Shown here one piece after another: positions 52,373 through 60,937 of a stretch of DNA of 64,000 nucleotides. The stretch's first letter is position 1, and each line of letters opens with the position of its first letter. The DNA is taken from NCBI GenBank assembly GCA_963776205.1, contig CAVZLR010000004.1, positions 62,001 to 126,000 of the forward strand. The letters run 5' to 3'. The position numbers were made by a program, and so were the translations under genes. Source of the DNA: UBA4459 sp963776205. Its GTDB lineage: Bacteria > Bacteroidota > Bacteroidia > Bacteroidales > F082. A model generated the notes under the pieces. It worked only from the letters and a program-made list of their open reading frames with translations, was not told where the DNA came from and made no database searches.

Positions 52373-52618
52373 AAATTACTTTTAGTTATTATTATTAATT
52401 TGATGATTCATTATACTTTTTATTTTTAAGCACGTCCACCTTTTTGCAGAAGTTTTATGATAGACCATCGGGAGCAATTGACTTCCATTGGTCATGCCAG
52501 TGAAAAAATAAAAAGAGCTAAAATTTGGATTTAAAAAGGAGAGCCGCAATAAACTAAAAGAAAGTGGTGTATTAGCAAATAAAAGCGCAAATTTTCAAAC
52601 CTGATTTTTGCAAAGGTA
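52373..52618 (-). promoter_or_regulatory. possible long 5' leader and promoter of the cold-shock gene
   Basis: The 349 bases between the cold-shock gene and the DEAD-box helicase gene contain no reading frame I can support. A TACCTTTG box on the minus strand (52611-52618) fits TAnnTTTG. If used, it gives an untranslated leader of about 230 bases, a feature of cold-shock mRNAs elsewhere. A folded regulatory leader is therefore plausible but not shown. Confidence 0.45.
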
Positions 52619-52721
52619 GGCTTTTATTTTCAGTACTCTGCAGTCTAATGCCTATTTACTAAAGAATAGCCTGGCAAACAATTGTACATTTGAACACAAT
52701 ATTGAACAAAACCAGGAAGTA

Positions 52722-54407
52722 TTACCTTCTTTTTTTGCCTTTCTTTCGTGGGGCATCTCTGTCCTGTGAGTATTCTACATTGAAGGTCTTACCTTCATAA
52801 GTGCCGCTTTCTACTTTTTTCAACACTTTGTCGGCTACATTCGCATCCACTTCAAAAAATGAAAAACCCGGATGGATCTCTATGCGACCAACGTGGTTGC
52901 TCGAAATTCCGGCTTCGGTGCATACAAGGCGCACTAATGCTCCCTTATTCATATTCTGTTTATCGCCCAGGTTAATAAAAAACCTTTTCTTTGGCCCATC
53001 GAGGTTTCGGTTTGGCTTCCCACTTCTGCGATCCTGGTCCCGGCCTCTTCGATCCTTATCCCGTCCGCGGCCTTCTTTTTCCTGTTTTGCATTCAGATTG
53101 CCGGCATTCTTATAATATGTCAGGAAAGTATTGATCTCGGCAGAAATAAATTTCATTACAATATCCTCAGCGGTAAATTCTTTAAGCTTTTTATAGATCA
53201 CCGGCCAGTAACGTTCAATGGCATCTTCATCAACCGGGGTTTGGATCACCTTGTCCATAAGTGCGTACATTTGTTGTTCTCCAATTTCCTCAGCACCTGG
53301 AATTTGATGGTATTCAATATTTACCTGGATTAATTTTTCAATTTGACGAATTTTATGAATTTCTCGTGTGTTGATCAGCGCTGCTGAGATCCCTGATCTG
53401 CCGGCTCGAGCTGTTCTGCCGCTTCTGTGCGTATAATTTTCCACATCATCAGGCAGGTTATAGTGTATCACATGGGTGATGTCGTCAACATCCAATCCTC
53501 TTGCTGCTACATCTGTTGCTACAAGTATTTTTGCTGTCCTGTCCCTGAATTTCTTCATCGCCGCATCCCTTTGTACCTGCGACAGGTCGCCATGCAATGG
53601 AACTACATTGTAACCGTCTTTTTCCAGTTTTTCTGAAACTACCTGGGTTTCCCTCCTGGTCCTGCAAAATATCAATCCGAAAATGGCGGGATAGAAATCA
53701 AGTATCCTTTTAAGAGCATAGTAGCGATCTCGTTCCATCATCATATAATAACGATGGTCGATATTAACAGCTGAACTGTTTTTTATACCTACAGTGATTT
53801 CAAAGGGATCGTGCATATAGTTATTAGCGATCCGTCGCACTTCTTTAGGCATGGTGGCTGAAAACAACCAAACTCTTTTATTTTCAGGTGTTTGTTGTAA
53901 AATGGCATCAAGGTCTTCTTTAAAACCCATATTCAGCATTTCATCAGCTTCATCCAAAATAACACGCTGAACTGTGCTCAGTTTGATGGCTTTTCTCTTG
54001 ATCAGGTCAAGTAAACGGCCGGGAGTGGCAACTACGATCTGCATACCTTTTTTAATCTTTCGCATCTGATCCTCGATGCTGGCACCCCCATAAACGGCAA
54101 TGATTCCCGGATTATTCTGAAATTTTGAATAAGTTTCCAGGTCTTTTGTGATCTGCATGCAAAGTTCACGTGTAGGACAAATTACCAGTCCCTGTGTGTC
54201 TTTACTTTTAAAATCAGTATGCTGTACCAAAGGCAAGCCATAAGCCGCTGTTTTTCCGGTTCCTGTTTGTGCAAGGCCAACAAGATCTTTAACGTCAGTA
54301 AGAAGTACCGGTATGGCTTTAATTTGAATTTCTGTTGGGGTTTTAAACCCGAGTGCGTCAACTGCTTTTAAAATATCTGTTTGCAGTTCTAAGTCCTTAA
54401 ATTTCAT
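52722..54407 (-). CDS. DEAD-box RNA helicase (DeaD/CsdA-like)
   Basis: A 561-residue ATP-dependent RNA helicase. The Q motif is DALGFKTPTEIQIKAIPVLL, motif I AQTGTGKTAAYGLPL, motif II LDEADEML, motif III SAT, and motifs V and VI are VATDVAARGLDVDD and HRSGRTARAG. A linker with RDKDRRGRDQDRR (about 448-465) leads to a DbpA-type RNA-binding domain (about 480-545, FFINLGDKQNMNKGALVRLVCTEAG). It resembles cold-stress ribosome-assembly helicases. It lies upstream of the cold-shock protein gene, on the same strand. Confidence 0.95.
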   Translation of the reverse strand: MKFKDLELQTDILKAVDALGFKTPTEIQIKAIPVLLTDVKDLVGLAQTGTGKTAAYGLPLVQHTDFKSKDTQGLVICPTRELCMQITKDLETYSKFQNNPGIIAVYGGASIEDQMRKIKKGMQIVVATPGRLLDLIKRKAIKLSTVQRVILDEADEMLNMGFKEDLDAILQQTPENKRVWLFSATMPKEVRRIANNYMHDPFEITVGIKNSSAVNIDHRYYMMMERDRYYALKRILDFYPAIFGLIFCRTRRETQVVSEKLEKDGYNVVPLHGDLSQVQRDAAMKKFRDRTAKILVATDVAARGLDVDDITHVIHYNLPDDVENYTHRSGRTARAGRSGISAALINTREIHKIRQIEKLIQVNIEYHQIPGAEEIGEQQMYALMDKVIQTPVDEDAIERYWPVIYKKLKEFTAEDIVMKFISAEINTFLTYYKNAGNLNAKQEKEGRGRDKDRRGRDQDRRSGKPNRNLDGPKKRFFINLGDKQNMNKGALVRLVCTEAGISSNHVGRIEIHPGFSFFEVDANVADKVLKKVESGTYEGKTFNVEYSQDRDAPRKKGKKRR

Positions 54408-54424
54408 ATTCCTGAATAAGGGCG

Positions 54425-54432
54425 CAAAGGTA
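54425..54432 (-). promoter_or_regulatory. promoter -7 box upstream of DEAD-box helicase
   Basis: TACCTTTG on the minus strand, 17 bases before the ATG, with a TTG about 22 bases further upstream. The same box sequence, TACCTTTG, precedes the cold-shock gene. Confidence 0.5.
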
Positions 54433-54546
54433 CTACATAATCAAGACTAACGGACAAAAAACAAAATAATGATGTATTACTGAACCAGGAAAGCCATAGA
54501 ATTGGCAATAAATAAGAAGTATTAAACTTGAAGTTTGCTCAATCGA

Positions 54547-55335
54547 CTAAAGATAATAGATAACTACCCTGGCATGGGTTGGCAATGCCCTGTATATTTC
54601 CCGCAAATCATTAACGGGCATTTTAATTAAAATGCTTGGGGTATAGTTTTGTTTTCTAAAACTGAAAAAGGATTTTAAATTATCAATGAAATGTGGAAGC
54701 CAATGTTGCATCCTGAAAAAAAATCGTGTTTTCTTATCATTCCACTCTGGGTTATTATCCTGTTCAAAAACCAAATGGATGCCATGGTCCAGTTTCATTC
54801 GTAAAAATGCAGGATTCTGGATTAATGTATCGGGCTCATACGCATTTATGGCTGCTTCTTCAGGATCTTTTGGTGCCTGCCTTACTACAATTGGTTCTTT
54901 TACAATGGTGGCTTGCTCCTCGTAAATCATTAGTGGCTTTGAAAATAACCATGTGTAAATTGGATGTGGCAGATTTTCAAACATGGGATCTAATTTAATT
55001 GAACCGGGTATTGTTTTGTGAATGGTTACACCATTGATAGTCAGGCAAATGGTGCTGTCAATCATATTGATAACCAGATTGATTGAATCATTATCCGAAA
55101 TTTCTAAGAGCGCTTCTTTATATGATTTTTCATGAATCAGGAATGCCAAACCAGGATCATTAAAAAGACCCTGGTAATTTTTTGAAAATATCGAGTCAGC
55201 TTTAACCATACGGTTCAAATCATTTAGCTTATGCATTGGTGACAAAGCGATACATAAAAGGTAAATGAGCAATATTAGAAAGCCCATTATGGAAATTAAT
55301 TTTAGAAAAGCATTCGATTGAAGAATTTTCTTCAT
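54547..55335 (-). CDS. membrane-anchored protein resembling a catalytically dead YkuD
   Basis: A 262-residue protein with an N-terminal membrane helix (about 14-33). I do not find a named family, but parts look like the two YkuD enzymes next door. SINLVINMIDSTICLTINGVTIHKTIPG (about 84-111) parallels the YkuD opening strands, and the end LIKMPVNDLREIYRALPTHARVVIYYL parallels the strand after the active site (CVRLNDENLELIYNSLSVGSKVYIY). The His and Cys of the HGT...GCVR active site are absent. It starts 14 bases after the first YkuD gene on the same strand. A scaffold, regulator or substrate-holder role is an inference. Confidence 0.6.
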   Translation of the reverse strand: MKKILQSNAFLKLISIMGFLILLIYLLCIALSPMHKLNDLNRMVKADSIFSKNYQGLFNDPGLAFLIHEKSYKEALLEISDNDSINLVINMIDSTICLTINGVTIHKTIPGSIKLDPMFENLPHPIYTWLFSKPLMIYEEQATIVKEPIVVRQAPKDPEEAAINAYEPDTLIQNPAFLRMKLDHGIHLVFEQDNNPEWNDKKTRFFFRMQHWLPHFIDNLKSFFSFRKQNYTPSILIKMPVNDLREIYRALPTHARVVIYYL

Positions 55336-55349
55336 CAGTTATTTTTTAA

Positions 55350-56000
55350 TTAATAGATATAAACTTTTGATCCCACTGATAATGAATTATAAATGAGCTC
55401 GAGGTTTTCGTCATTCAACCTGACACATCCGTGGGTAACAGGGAGTCCTAAAAACCGCTGGTAGAGTGTTCCATGAATAAGATAACCCTGCCCAAGGTTC
55501 AAAGCATAGTCTCCCAGAACACCATACTCAAAGCGAGATGAATGATTGGCGGAAGGTACCGGTAGCCCTTCTTCAATAAAGGCCCAGTCAGGTTTTTTCC
55601 ACACGGGAGAAGTTGTTTTCGATTGTATCTTGAATTCACCTTTGGGGGTTTTAAACATCCATTCCTGCTCATCTCCATTTTTAAGCAATATATAGCTGCC
55701 AGTTGAACATTTATCCTTGCGGATCAATTCGCTTCCCTTGTATAAAGAGAATTCGTTTGAGGCCGTATTAATGATTAGATAATAAGAGCGGGGAGTTTTA
55801 GACGCCAGTTTTTTATCCAATCTTGCTAAATCGTATTCAAGTTGCTGTTTGGCAACCGGCATTATTTCTGTCTGAGATGTGTTAACTCGCGTATTGGGTT
55901 TATTAAAAGTCCAAATGATCTGCCTTAATACGAGGGGTAATCCAATCAATAATATGATGGCAATTAAAATAACAACAAGGATTCTAAATATTGATTTCAT
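55350..56000 (-). CDS. L,D-transpeptidase (YkuD family)
   Basis: A 216-residue protein with an N-terminal membrane helix (about 7-28) and a YkuD domain (about 70-216). The catalytic motif IHGTLYQRF followed by THGCVRL gives Cys192. Such enzymes form 3-3 cross-links between meso-DAP residues or attach lipoproteins to meso-DAP; both use tetrapeptide donors. It lies between a second YkuD gene (4 bases upstream) and a YkuD-like gene lacking the catalytic Cys. All point toward one envelope cluster. Confidence 0.92.
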   Translation of the reverse strand: MKSIFRILVVILIAIILLIGLPLVLRQIIWTFNKPNTRVNTSQTEIMPVAKQQLEYDLARLDKKLASKTPRSYYLIINTASNEFSLYKGSELIRKDKCSTGSYILLKNGDEQEWMFKTPKGEFKIQSKTTSPVWKKPDWAFIEEGLPVPSANHSSRFEYGVLGDYALNLGQGYLIHGTLYQRFLGLPVTHGCVRLNDENLELIYNSLSVGSKVYIY

Positions 56001-56004
56001 ATGT

Positions 56005-57108
56005 TTATTTTGTCAATTCTTTATATGATTTTAAAGATCCGATGATGACTACTTCAGTGCCCTCTTTTGAAGCTGCAAATAGTTTATCCATATCACCATC
56101 TTCCAGTGCGATACATCCATCAGTCCAATCCGTTCCCTTGCCACCCCGGCCATGAATTTCAATCAGATTACCAATACTTGCATTTTTTTTAATGATCCCA
56201 TTCTCTTTATTTTGAACAAATCTTTTTTTATCATCCTGATTAGGATAGTTTAACAGCAGCGCTTTATGGTAAATAGTTTCCCGGTTTTTTTTCTTTCGTG
56301 TAATTTTATAAATGCCTTCGGGTGTCGATTTATCACCTTGTTGTTTCTTGTCGCCAATCCAGTTAGGACCCAATTCGATATTAAATTCATTTAATATTTC
56401 ACCTTTGCTGTAAAGCATGCATTTTCGCGCATATTTATCAATAATGATGCAGTTGGTTTTATGCTTACGTGAATTGGAAATAGCTTGCTCAGACCATTGA
56501 TTCCAATGTAAATAGCTTTCAAAATAGTCCTCAATAAGACTTGCTGAATAATCATAAATCCGGTTAATGAATATCTCGGCTGAATCAAACTTCTTGATGG
56601 TTAGTTCATAATTGTGTTTATCATAAGCGAAAATTCCCTCGTGTAACAATATGCTGCCTTTGGCCCATTCGTTTCTTTGTATTTTGCTTAATGGCACATA
56701 TTTGAAAACTGACTCGTAATATTCGATTCTTTTCGTCAGCTCTTTTTTCCTTTGAAGAAGTAGTGCTTGTATGTTCGAATTCTCTGATCTCGCTTTCTGG
56801 ATTGAAGACCTTGCCAGCTGATTAGCCTGGTTAGCAATTACTATAATGTTTTCATAATCTCTTAGAAAGAAAATTTTCTCATTCTCTGATTGCCATAGCA
56901 ACATGGCTGAATCATATTGGGCTGTTGCCTGCTGGAATATGATCTCTGCAGCGGGTGACCGGTTTACTTTTTCAGCATCAGATATACTGAGCCTGGCCTC
57001 TGAAATTTCTGTTATTGGTGGTTCTTGCCGGTTAATAATAATATAAGCAGCGGCAGAAACCGTAATGATAAAAATCACCAACAGAACAATTTTAATGATT
57101 CGCGTCAT
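56005..57108 (-). CDS. L,D-transpeptidase with long helical N-region
   Basis: A 367-residue protein with an N-terminal membrane helix (about 5-25) and a helical, coiled-coil-like periplasmic segment (about 40-215). The C-terminal YkuD domain (about 215-355) carries the catalytic Cys332 in TDGCIAL, preceded by the His of IEIHGRG. The domain order suggests the helices hold or position a substrate. A terminator at 57131-57163 lies between it and the lipoprotein gene upstream, so it may be expressed at lower level by readthrough. The next gene is 4 bases away. Confidence 0.9.
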   Translation of the reverse strand: MTRIIKIVLLVIFIITVSAAAYIIINRQEPPITEISEARLSISDAEKVNRSPAAEIIFQQATAQYDSAMLLWQSENEKIFFLRDYENIIVIANQANQLARSSIQKARSENSNIQALLLQRKKELTKRIEYYESVFKYVPLSKIQRNEWAKGSILLHEGIFAYDKHNYELTIKKFDSAEIFINRIYDYSASLIEDYFESYLHWNQWSEQAISNSRKHKTNCIIIDKYARKCMLYSKGEILNEFNIELGPNWIGDKKQQGDKSTPEGIYKITRKKKNRETIYHKALLLNYPNQDDKKRFVQNKENGIIKKNASIGNLIEIHGRGGKGTDWTDGCIALEDGDMDKLFAASKEGTEVVIIGSLKSYKELTK

Positions 57109-57130
57109 AAATTTAAGTCGTTGCTAATTG

Positions 57131-57163
57131 AAAAAACCCCGGAAGAATACTCATCCGGGGTTT
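57131..57163 (-). terminator. terminator between the lipoprotein and L,D-transpeptidase genes
   Basis: On the minus strand, arms AAACCCCGGA and TCCGGGGTTT flank a 10-base loop, followed by six T. It would end most transcripts after the lipoprotein gene and leave a lower level for the transpeptidase genes. Confidence 0.9.
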
Positions 57164-57186
57164 ACCTAAAGCCCTGAATTTAAGAT

Positions 57187-57825
57187 TTAGGCCCTTTTAT
57201 TCTTCTTATACTTGGCAATTACCTCAAGTAATTCAGCATTGATTGCTTGCGCTTTTTCTTTGGCTACATTTACTTTATCGAGTGCCGTAATATAATCTTC
57301 TTCAAGCAACATCGCATTTGCTTCAGTAACTGAAGTTTCAATAGCTGCTAACTCACCTTTTATTGCTACAAGGGCACTGCTTCCTTCTTTCCCTTTAGGA
57401 GCGTCAAGGATCAACAGGTTGTTAACCTCTATCAAGGAGGTTACTTCATCAATTGTAGCCTGTATTTCGGCTTTCAATTCTTCTTTCTTTGTAACTGTTT
57501 CCATTTTTATTTCCTGTGCAAATTGGGTAACACCTGCGAGGCCTGTTTCGCATTCTTTATAACTTTTAAAGAATTTTGAATTTTGAATTTCAATACTTTC
57601 CATAACTGATTTTAAAGAGTCATTTAAAGCAATGTAATTTTCCTTGGCGTAAATCTCAGCACCTGAAATCCTGGTTTCTTCAATGGCAGCGTTTGCGGCA
57701 TCAATTGCTTCCTGAGGAAGTTTTGCACAACTGGTAAATAGTACAGATGCTAAACTTAGTACTGCAATACCTGATAATAATCTCATTTTCATTTTTTTAT
57801 TCATTTGATCTGTGTTCTTTTTCAT
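57187..57825 (-). CDS. helical lipoprotein, possible Lpp-like cell wall tether
   Basis: A 212-residue lipoprotein, with lipobox LFTSC (Cys33 from the first ATG; ATGs at codons 8 and 12 are alternatives). The mature part, about 180 residues, is almost all helix, with only a short break (LDAPKGKEGSS, about 150-160). It ends AKYKKNKRA, a Lys-rich tail, recalling the Lys of Braun's lipoprotein that is linked to meso-DAP. No acidic export motif follows the Cys, so it probably faces the periplasm. Downstream are two L,D-transpeptidase genes, which fits cell-wall attachment, but the true C-terminal residue is Ala. It is divergent from the sigma factor gene. Confidence 0.8.
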   Translation of the reverse strand: MKKNTDQMNKKMKMRLLSGIAVLSLASVLFTSCAKLPQEAIDAANAAIEETRISGAEIYAKENYIALNDSLKSVMESIEIQNSKFFKSYKECETGLAGVTQFAQEIKMETVTKKEELKAEIQATIDEVTSLIEVNNLLILDAPKGKEGSSALVAIKGELAAIETSVTEANAMLLEEDYITALDKVNVAKEKAQAINAELLEVIAKYKKNKRA

Positions 57826-57973
57826 TTTAAAAGATGATTATAAATTTGATTTGAATTGATATTTAGACGTGAATATGCCTTAAGGTAACGAATTCTGAAG
57901 AAAATTTCTTAAATGTAAGGATTGACAGGCTTTTCAATTGTGGTCAATTATTTATTAATTGCATATATTCCCC

Positions 57974-57981
57974 TATATTTG
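57974..57981 (+). promoter_or_regulatory. possible promoter -7 box upstream of the ECF-like sigma gene
   Basis: TATATTTG fits TAnnTTTG, 21 bases before the ATG at 58003. No -33 TTG at the right spacing. Confidence 0.4.
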
Positions 57982-58002
57982 TCATGTATCATGTAGCTCA
58001 TA

Positions 58003-58572
58003 ATGAAAAACAAATCCATAGAGTTATTAAAAGATGATGAGATCATCAGCAGGATGAGAGCTGAGAATTCTTCAAAATATTTTGAAATACTCTATAAAAG
58101 GTATTATGGAAAGGTACTGGATAAGTGCTACAGCCTGGTTAAAAACAGGAGTGTTGCTGAGGAGTTGGCTGCTGATATATTTTCAAAAGCCTACGAAAAA
58201 CTTCCTTCCTTCAGGCAATTGTCTTCATTTTCTTCGTGGTTATACGCAATAACTTATAACCATTGCATCGACTATCTCAGGGAAAAGAAAAATCTGCATT
58301 ACCCGAATTGGAACAGCGAGAATAAGATTCCGGAAATAATTGATGAATCAGAAGAGCCTATCGACGATGTCAATTATGACGACTTGTTGGTGATTTTGGA
58401 TAATGTTCATCCCGAAGAGAAAGCGCTGTTACTAATGAAATATCAGGATGATTTGTCTTTAAAGCAGATAGGCAGTGCATTACGTATAAGCGAAGATGCC
58501 GTAAAAATGCGCCTGAAAAGGGCCAGGACGCGGGTTATTTATTTGTATATGCAAAAATACTCAAACAAATAA
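58003..58572 (+). CDS. RNA polymerase sigma factor, ECF-like
   Basis: A 189-residue sigma factor with regions 2 and 4 only. Region 2 has YFEILYKRYYGKVLDKCYSLVKNRSVAEELAADIFSKAYEKL and SSWLYAITYNHCIDYLREKK. Region 4 (about 120-185) has ALLLMKYQDDLSLKQIGSALRISEDAVKMRLKRARTRV. ECF sigma factors respond to envelope or surface signals; in Bacteroidota many act with FecR-type anti-sigma proteins, but no fecR is next to it. The following gene encodes a small soluble PepSY-like protein. Its targets may include the divergent lipoprotein gene, since the two share a short intergenic region. Confidence 0.93.
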   Translation: MKNKSIELLKDDEIISRMRAENSSKYFEILYKRYYGKVLDKCYSLVKNRSVAEELAADIFSKAYEKLPSFRQLSSFSSWLYAITYNHCIDYLREKKNLHYPNWNSENKIPEIIDESEEPIDDVNYDDLLVILDNVHPEEKALLLMKYQDDLSLKQIGSALRISEDAVKMRLKRARTRVIYLYMQKYSNK

Positions 58573-58620
58573 TCCGGTTACTTTATTGTTTTTTTTCGTC
58601 CTTATACAAAACAATACCAA

Positions 58621-59019
58621 GTGGAAAATTTAGCAAAAAAGATATTAGCCAGCGATACCATACAACCACCAGCATGTTGCCTTCAACTATTTCATGAAAA
58701 TTTCAATGATGCCAAAAATGTTGATTGGTTTGAAAGAAACGACCATTTCGAAGCCATATTTTATAATAATGATATTGAACATATCGCTTATTATAACAAA
58801 AACGGAACCCTGGAATTATACAAAATGTTCCTGCCTGCAAAGTTTCTTCCCGAATCGATTAAGTCAACCCTTGAACGTAAAGGTGAAATTATGAATGTGG
58901 TGCTGATCAATAAAGGAAATAGCATTAATTATGAAGCCATCATCAGGCATAAAAACTTAAACCGGCACTTGATTTTGGTGACCGACCTGGGCAAGGTGAT
59001 CAGTGAAACTCTACTTTGA
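58621..59019 (+). CDS. small PepSY-like protein following the sigma factor gene
   Basis: A 132-residue protein, GTG start at 58621, 48 bases after the sigma gene. The pattern CLQLFHENFNDAKNVDWFERNDHFEAIFYNNDIEHIAYYNKNGTLELYKM resembles the PepSY-like domain of the putative beta-lactamase-inhibitor-like family (PF11396). Those are usually secreted; this one has no signal peptide, so it would be cytosolic. A role in sensing or tuning the sigma factor is an inference from position only. Confidence 0.7.
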   Translation: MENLAKKILASDTIQPPACCLQLFHENFNDAKNVDWFERNDHFEAIFYNNDIEHIAYYNKNGTLELYKMFLPAKFLPESIKSTLERKGEIMNVVLINKGNSINYEAIIRHKNLNRHLILVTDLGKVISETLL

Positions 59020-59031
59020 TAATTATAAATC

Positions 59032-60855
59032 TTAACGACTCATTGCGTAAGCAATTGGAATGGCAGGGATTTCTGTTTTGTGCATGAGCAGATGCAAGAC
59101 TCTCCTGCTGACTTCTAATTCTTGTATGGTATTGTGTCTGGAATCTTCAAACCATTCCTTTAACTCACTGAATAATTGTTGATAATAAGAAATGCCCTCG
59201 TTCAGGTTATCAGCAAAAGTTGCAATATATTGCTCCTGTTTGGCAGAAGTTGAAATCTTCAATTCTTCCATTTTCGTTTTCAGGTAGTCGATATATATTT
59301 TCAATTCTTTTATAAACATATGAGGGCGATCGCTCCTGCTAATCACATTTGAGCGGCCGTAGATATGATCTGTCATTTCTTGCAGGCTCATTGATTTTGA
59401 AAAATAGGCCAGGTTGGGTCCGGGGCATACAGAGACCCCATTGCCTTCACTTTTCGTTTCAAGCTTATTGGCCAGCAGGGCAGAAGTTCCCAAACCAACG
59501 CAAATACATGATTTATCAACTACTTTTTGTACTTGCACCTGGAATTCATCTGGCGACAGTCCTTCATTTTCAAGTTCCTGTAGCTTTAATTGCTGGTATC
59601 GGCGCGAAGCTGTGCACAAAGTTTTTTCAGAATACTCGTTGTTAAGTGCAAGGTAATTTTTAGAACACTTGCTACCTGGCATTCCCAGCGCATTCAGGGA
59701 TAGTTTTTCAAGATCTTTTGTATTGCCCCTCAGGCTGTTAAAAGGAACTCCCAAAGGTGAAATATTGCTCAAATACAAATCGTCTTCCCTGGCTGCTATT
59801 AGCTGGTTTAATGTAAACTTGTCAACAGTTGTAGCTTCAGGTACCAATAAGAAAGGTGTGCCCCATCCTGCTGCATCCATGTGATAATGATCGATCAGGA
59901 ACTGATGTTCTTCAGCAGTGCCTATACCACCCTGTACTGTGATTTTTACGGGTAACGTGTTGGTGGGAGCACAACTATTTTTGTCAGTTAATGCCTGAAC
60001 CAGTATTTCATGGGTTTGATGTATCAGGTTTGCACGATGATTTCTGAATTCAGCTAAAATGGGTCCGAGAAGATATCCCTGGGTAGCAAAAGCGTGCCCA
60101 CCGCAGTTCAATCCCGATTCGATTCTGTACTCTGAAACCCACAATCCTTTTTTAGCCAGGAATTTTCCCTGAATGAAGGCTGATTTATAGTCGCTGACTT
60201 TCAAAATGATTTTCTTTTTTAATTGCCCGTTTTTATCGGGGTAGAAATCATTAAATTGTTCCAAATAGCTATATAACCTAGGGCTCATGCCTGCTGAAAG
60301 TACAACAGAAGCGTTAAGGTCGCTGTTGGCAAATCCCCTGATAGCCGCATGTGCATCATTATATTCGATAGGCAGTTTAATACCATTTTTATAATTTTCC
60401 TTATCAATTTTGGTCATTATATTTACATCAATACTGCCCATTGAAAGGTTTTCATCCAGCCAGTTTTTAATTTGATCTGGCTGAAAGTTTCTGGCATTTA
60501 TTTTTTTATACTGTCGTTTTATGTATGAATTGTCGGGCAGCATGTTGAAAAATTGATTCAACTTTTGACCACCTTCCAGGGAGTTGTTTTTTAAATCCTC
60601 AAATTGTTTTTTCGACAGCATATTGATTAAATTCAGATAGGCTGTGATCCTTTTTGCCCTGAAGTCGTCTGTTTTAAAGCTTATTTCCTCGTAAGGTAGG
60701 TTGTATTTGCTACAATACATTTTTCTTACTTTCTCCAGCAGTATGTCATCAACTAACGAAATAACGGAGTCGATGCCATATTGTGATACCTTCAATGGCG
60801 TATCAAGTGTGAATCCGATGCCCATCACGGGTATATGAAATGAATGTGCTTTCAT
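59032..60855 (-). CDS. large nitronate-monooxygenase-like protein with clustered cysteines
   Basis: A 607-residue protein from ATG 60855 (MKAHSFHIPVMGIG). The central part (about 190-360) has flavin TIM-barrel features: ESGLNCGGHAFATQG, which recalls the nitronate monooxygenase GGH motif, and VKITVQGGIGTAEEHQFLIDHYHMDAAGWGTPFLL. The Cys-containing downstream stretch (KCSKNY, KTLCTAS, KSCICVG, SVCPGPN, about 400-480) looks like a possible Fe-S site. I recognise this as a conserved Bacteroidota family with no assigned function. A redox enzyme is likely; substrate and cofactors are unknown. It is upstream of, and separated by G-rich palindromes from, a LytTR gene. Confidence 0.65.
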   Translation of the reverse strand: MKAHSFHIPVMGIGFTLDTPLKVSQYGIDSVISLVDDILLEKVRKMYCSKYNLPYEEISFKTDDFRAKRITAYLNLINMLSKKQFEDLKNNSLEGGQKLNQFFNMLPDNSYIKRQYKKINARNFQPDQIKNWLDENLSMGSIDVNIMTKIDKENYKNGIKLPIEYNDAHAAIRGFANSDLNASVVLSAGMSPRLYSYLEQFNDFYPDKNGQLKKKIILKVSDYKSAFIQGKFLAKKGLWVSEYRIESGLNCGGHAFATQGYLLGPILAEFRNHRANLIHQTHEILVQALTDKNSCAPTNTLPVKITVQGGIGTAEEHQFLIDHYHMDAAGWGTPFLLVPEATTVDKFTLNQLIAAREDDLYLSNISPLGVPFNSLRGNTKDLEKLSLNALGMPGSKCSKNYLALNNEYSEKTLCTASRRYQQLKLQELENEGLSPDEFQVQVQKVVDKSCICVGLGTSALLANKLETKSEGNGVSVCPGPNLAYFSKSMSLQEMTDHIYGRSNVISRSDRPHMFIKELKIYIDYLKTKMEELKISTSAKQEQYIATFADNLNEGISYYQQLFSELKEWFEDSRHNTIQELEVSRRVLHLLMHKTEIPAIPIAYAMSR

Positions 60856-60875
60856 CAATTTTAAAATATTTACAG

Positions 60876-60883
60876 CAAAAGTA
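60876..60883 (-). promoter_or_regulatory. possible promoter -7 box upstream of the nitronate-monooxygenase-like gene
   Basis: TACTTTTG on the minus strand fits TAnnTTTG and lies 20 bases before the ATG at 60855. Confidence 0.45.
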
Positions 60884-60937
60884 TTTCTGATAAATGCTGC
60901 CGGAAAAAAAAGGGGGCTAACAGCGCCAAATTCGGGG

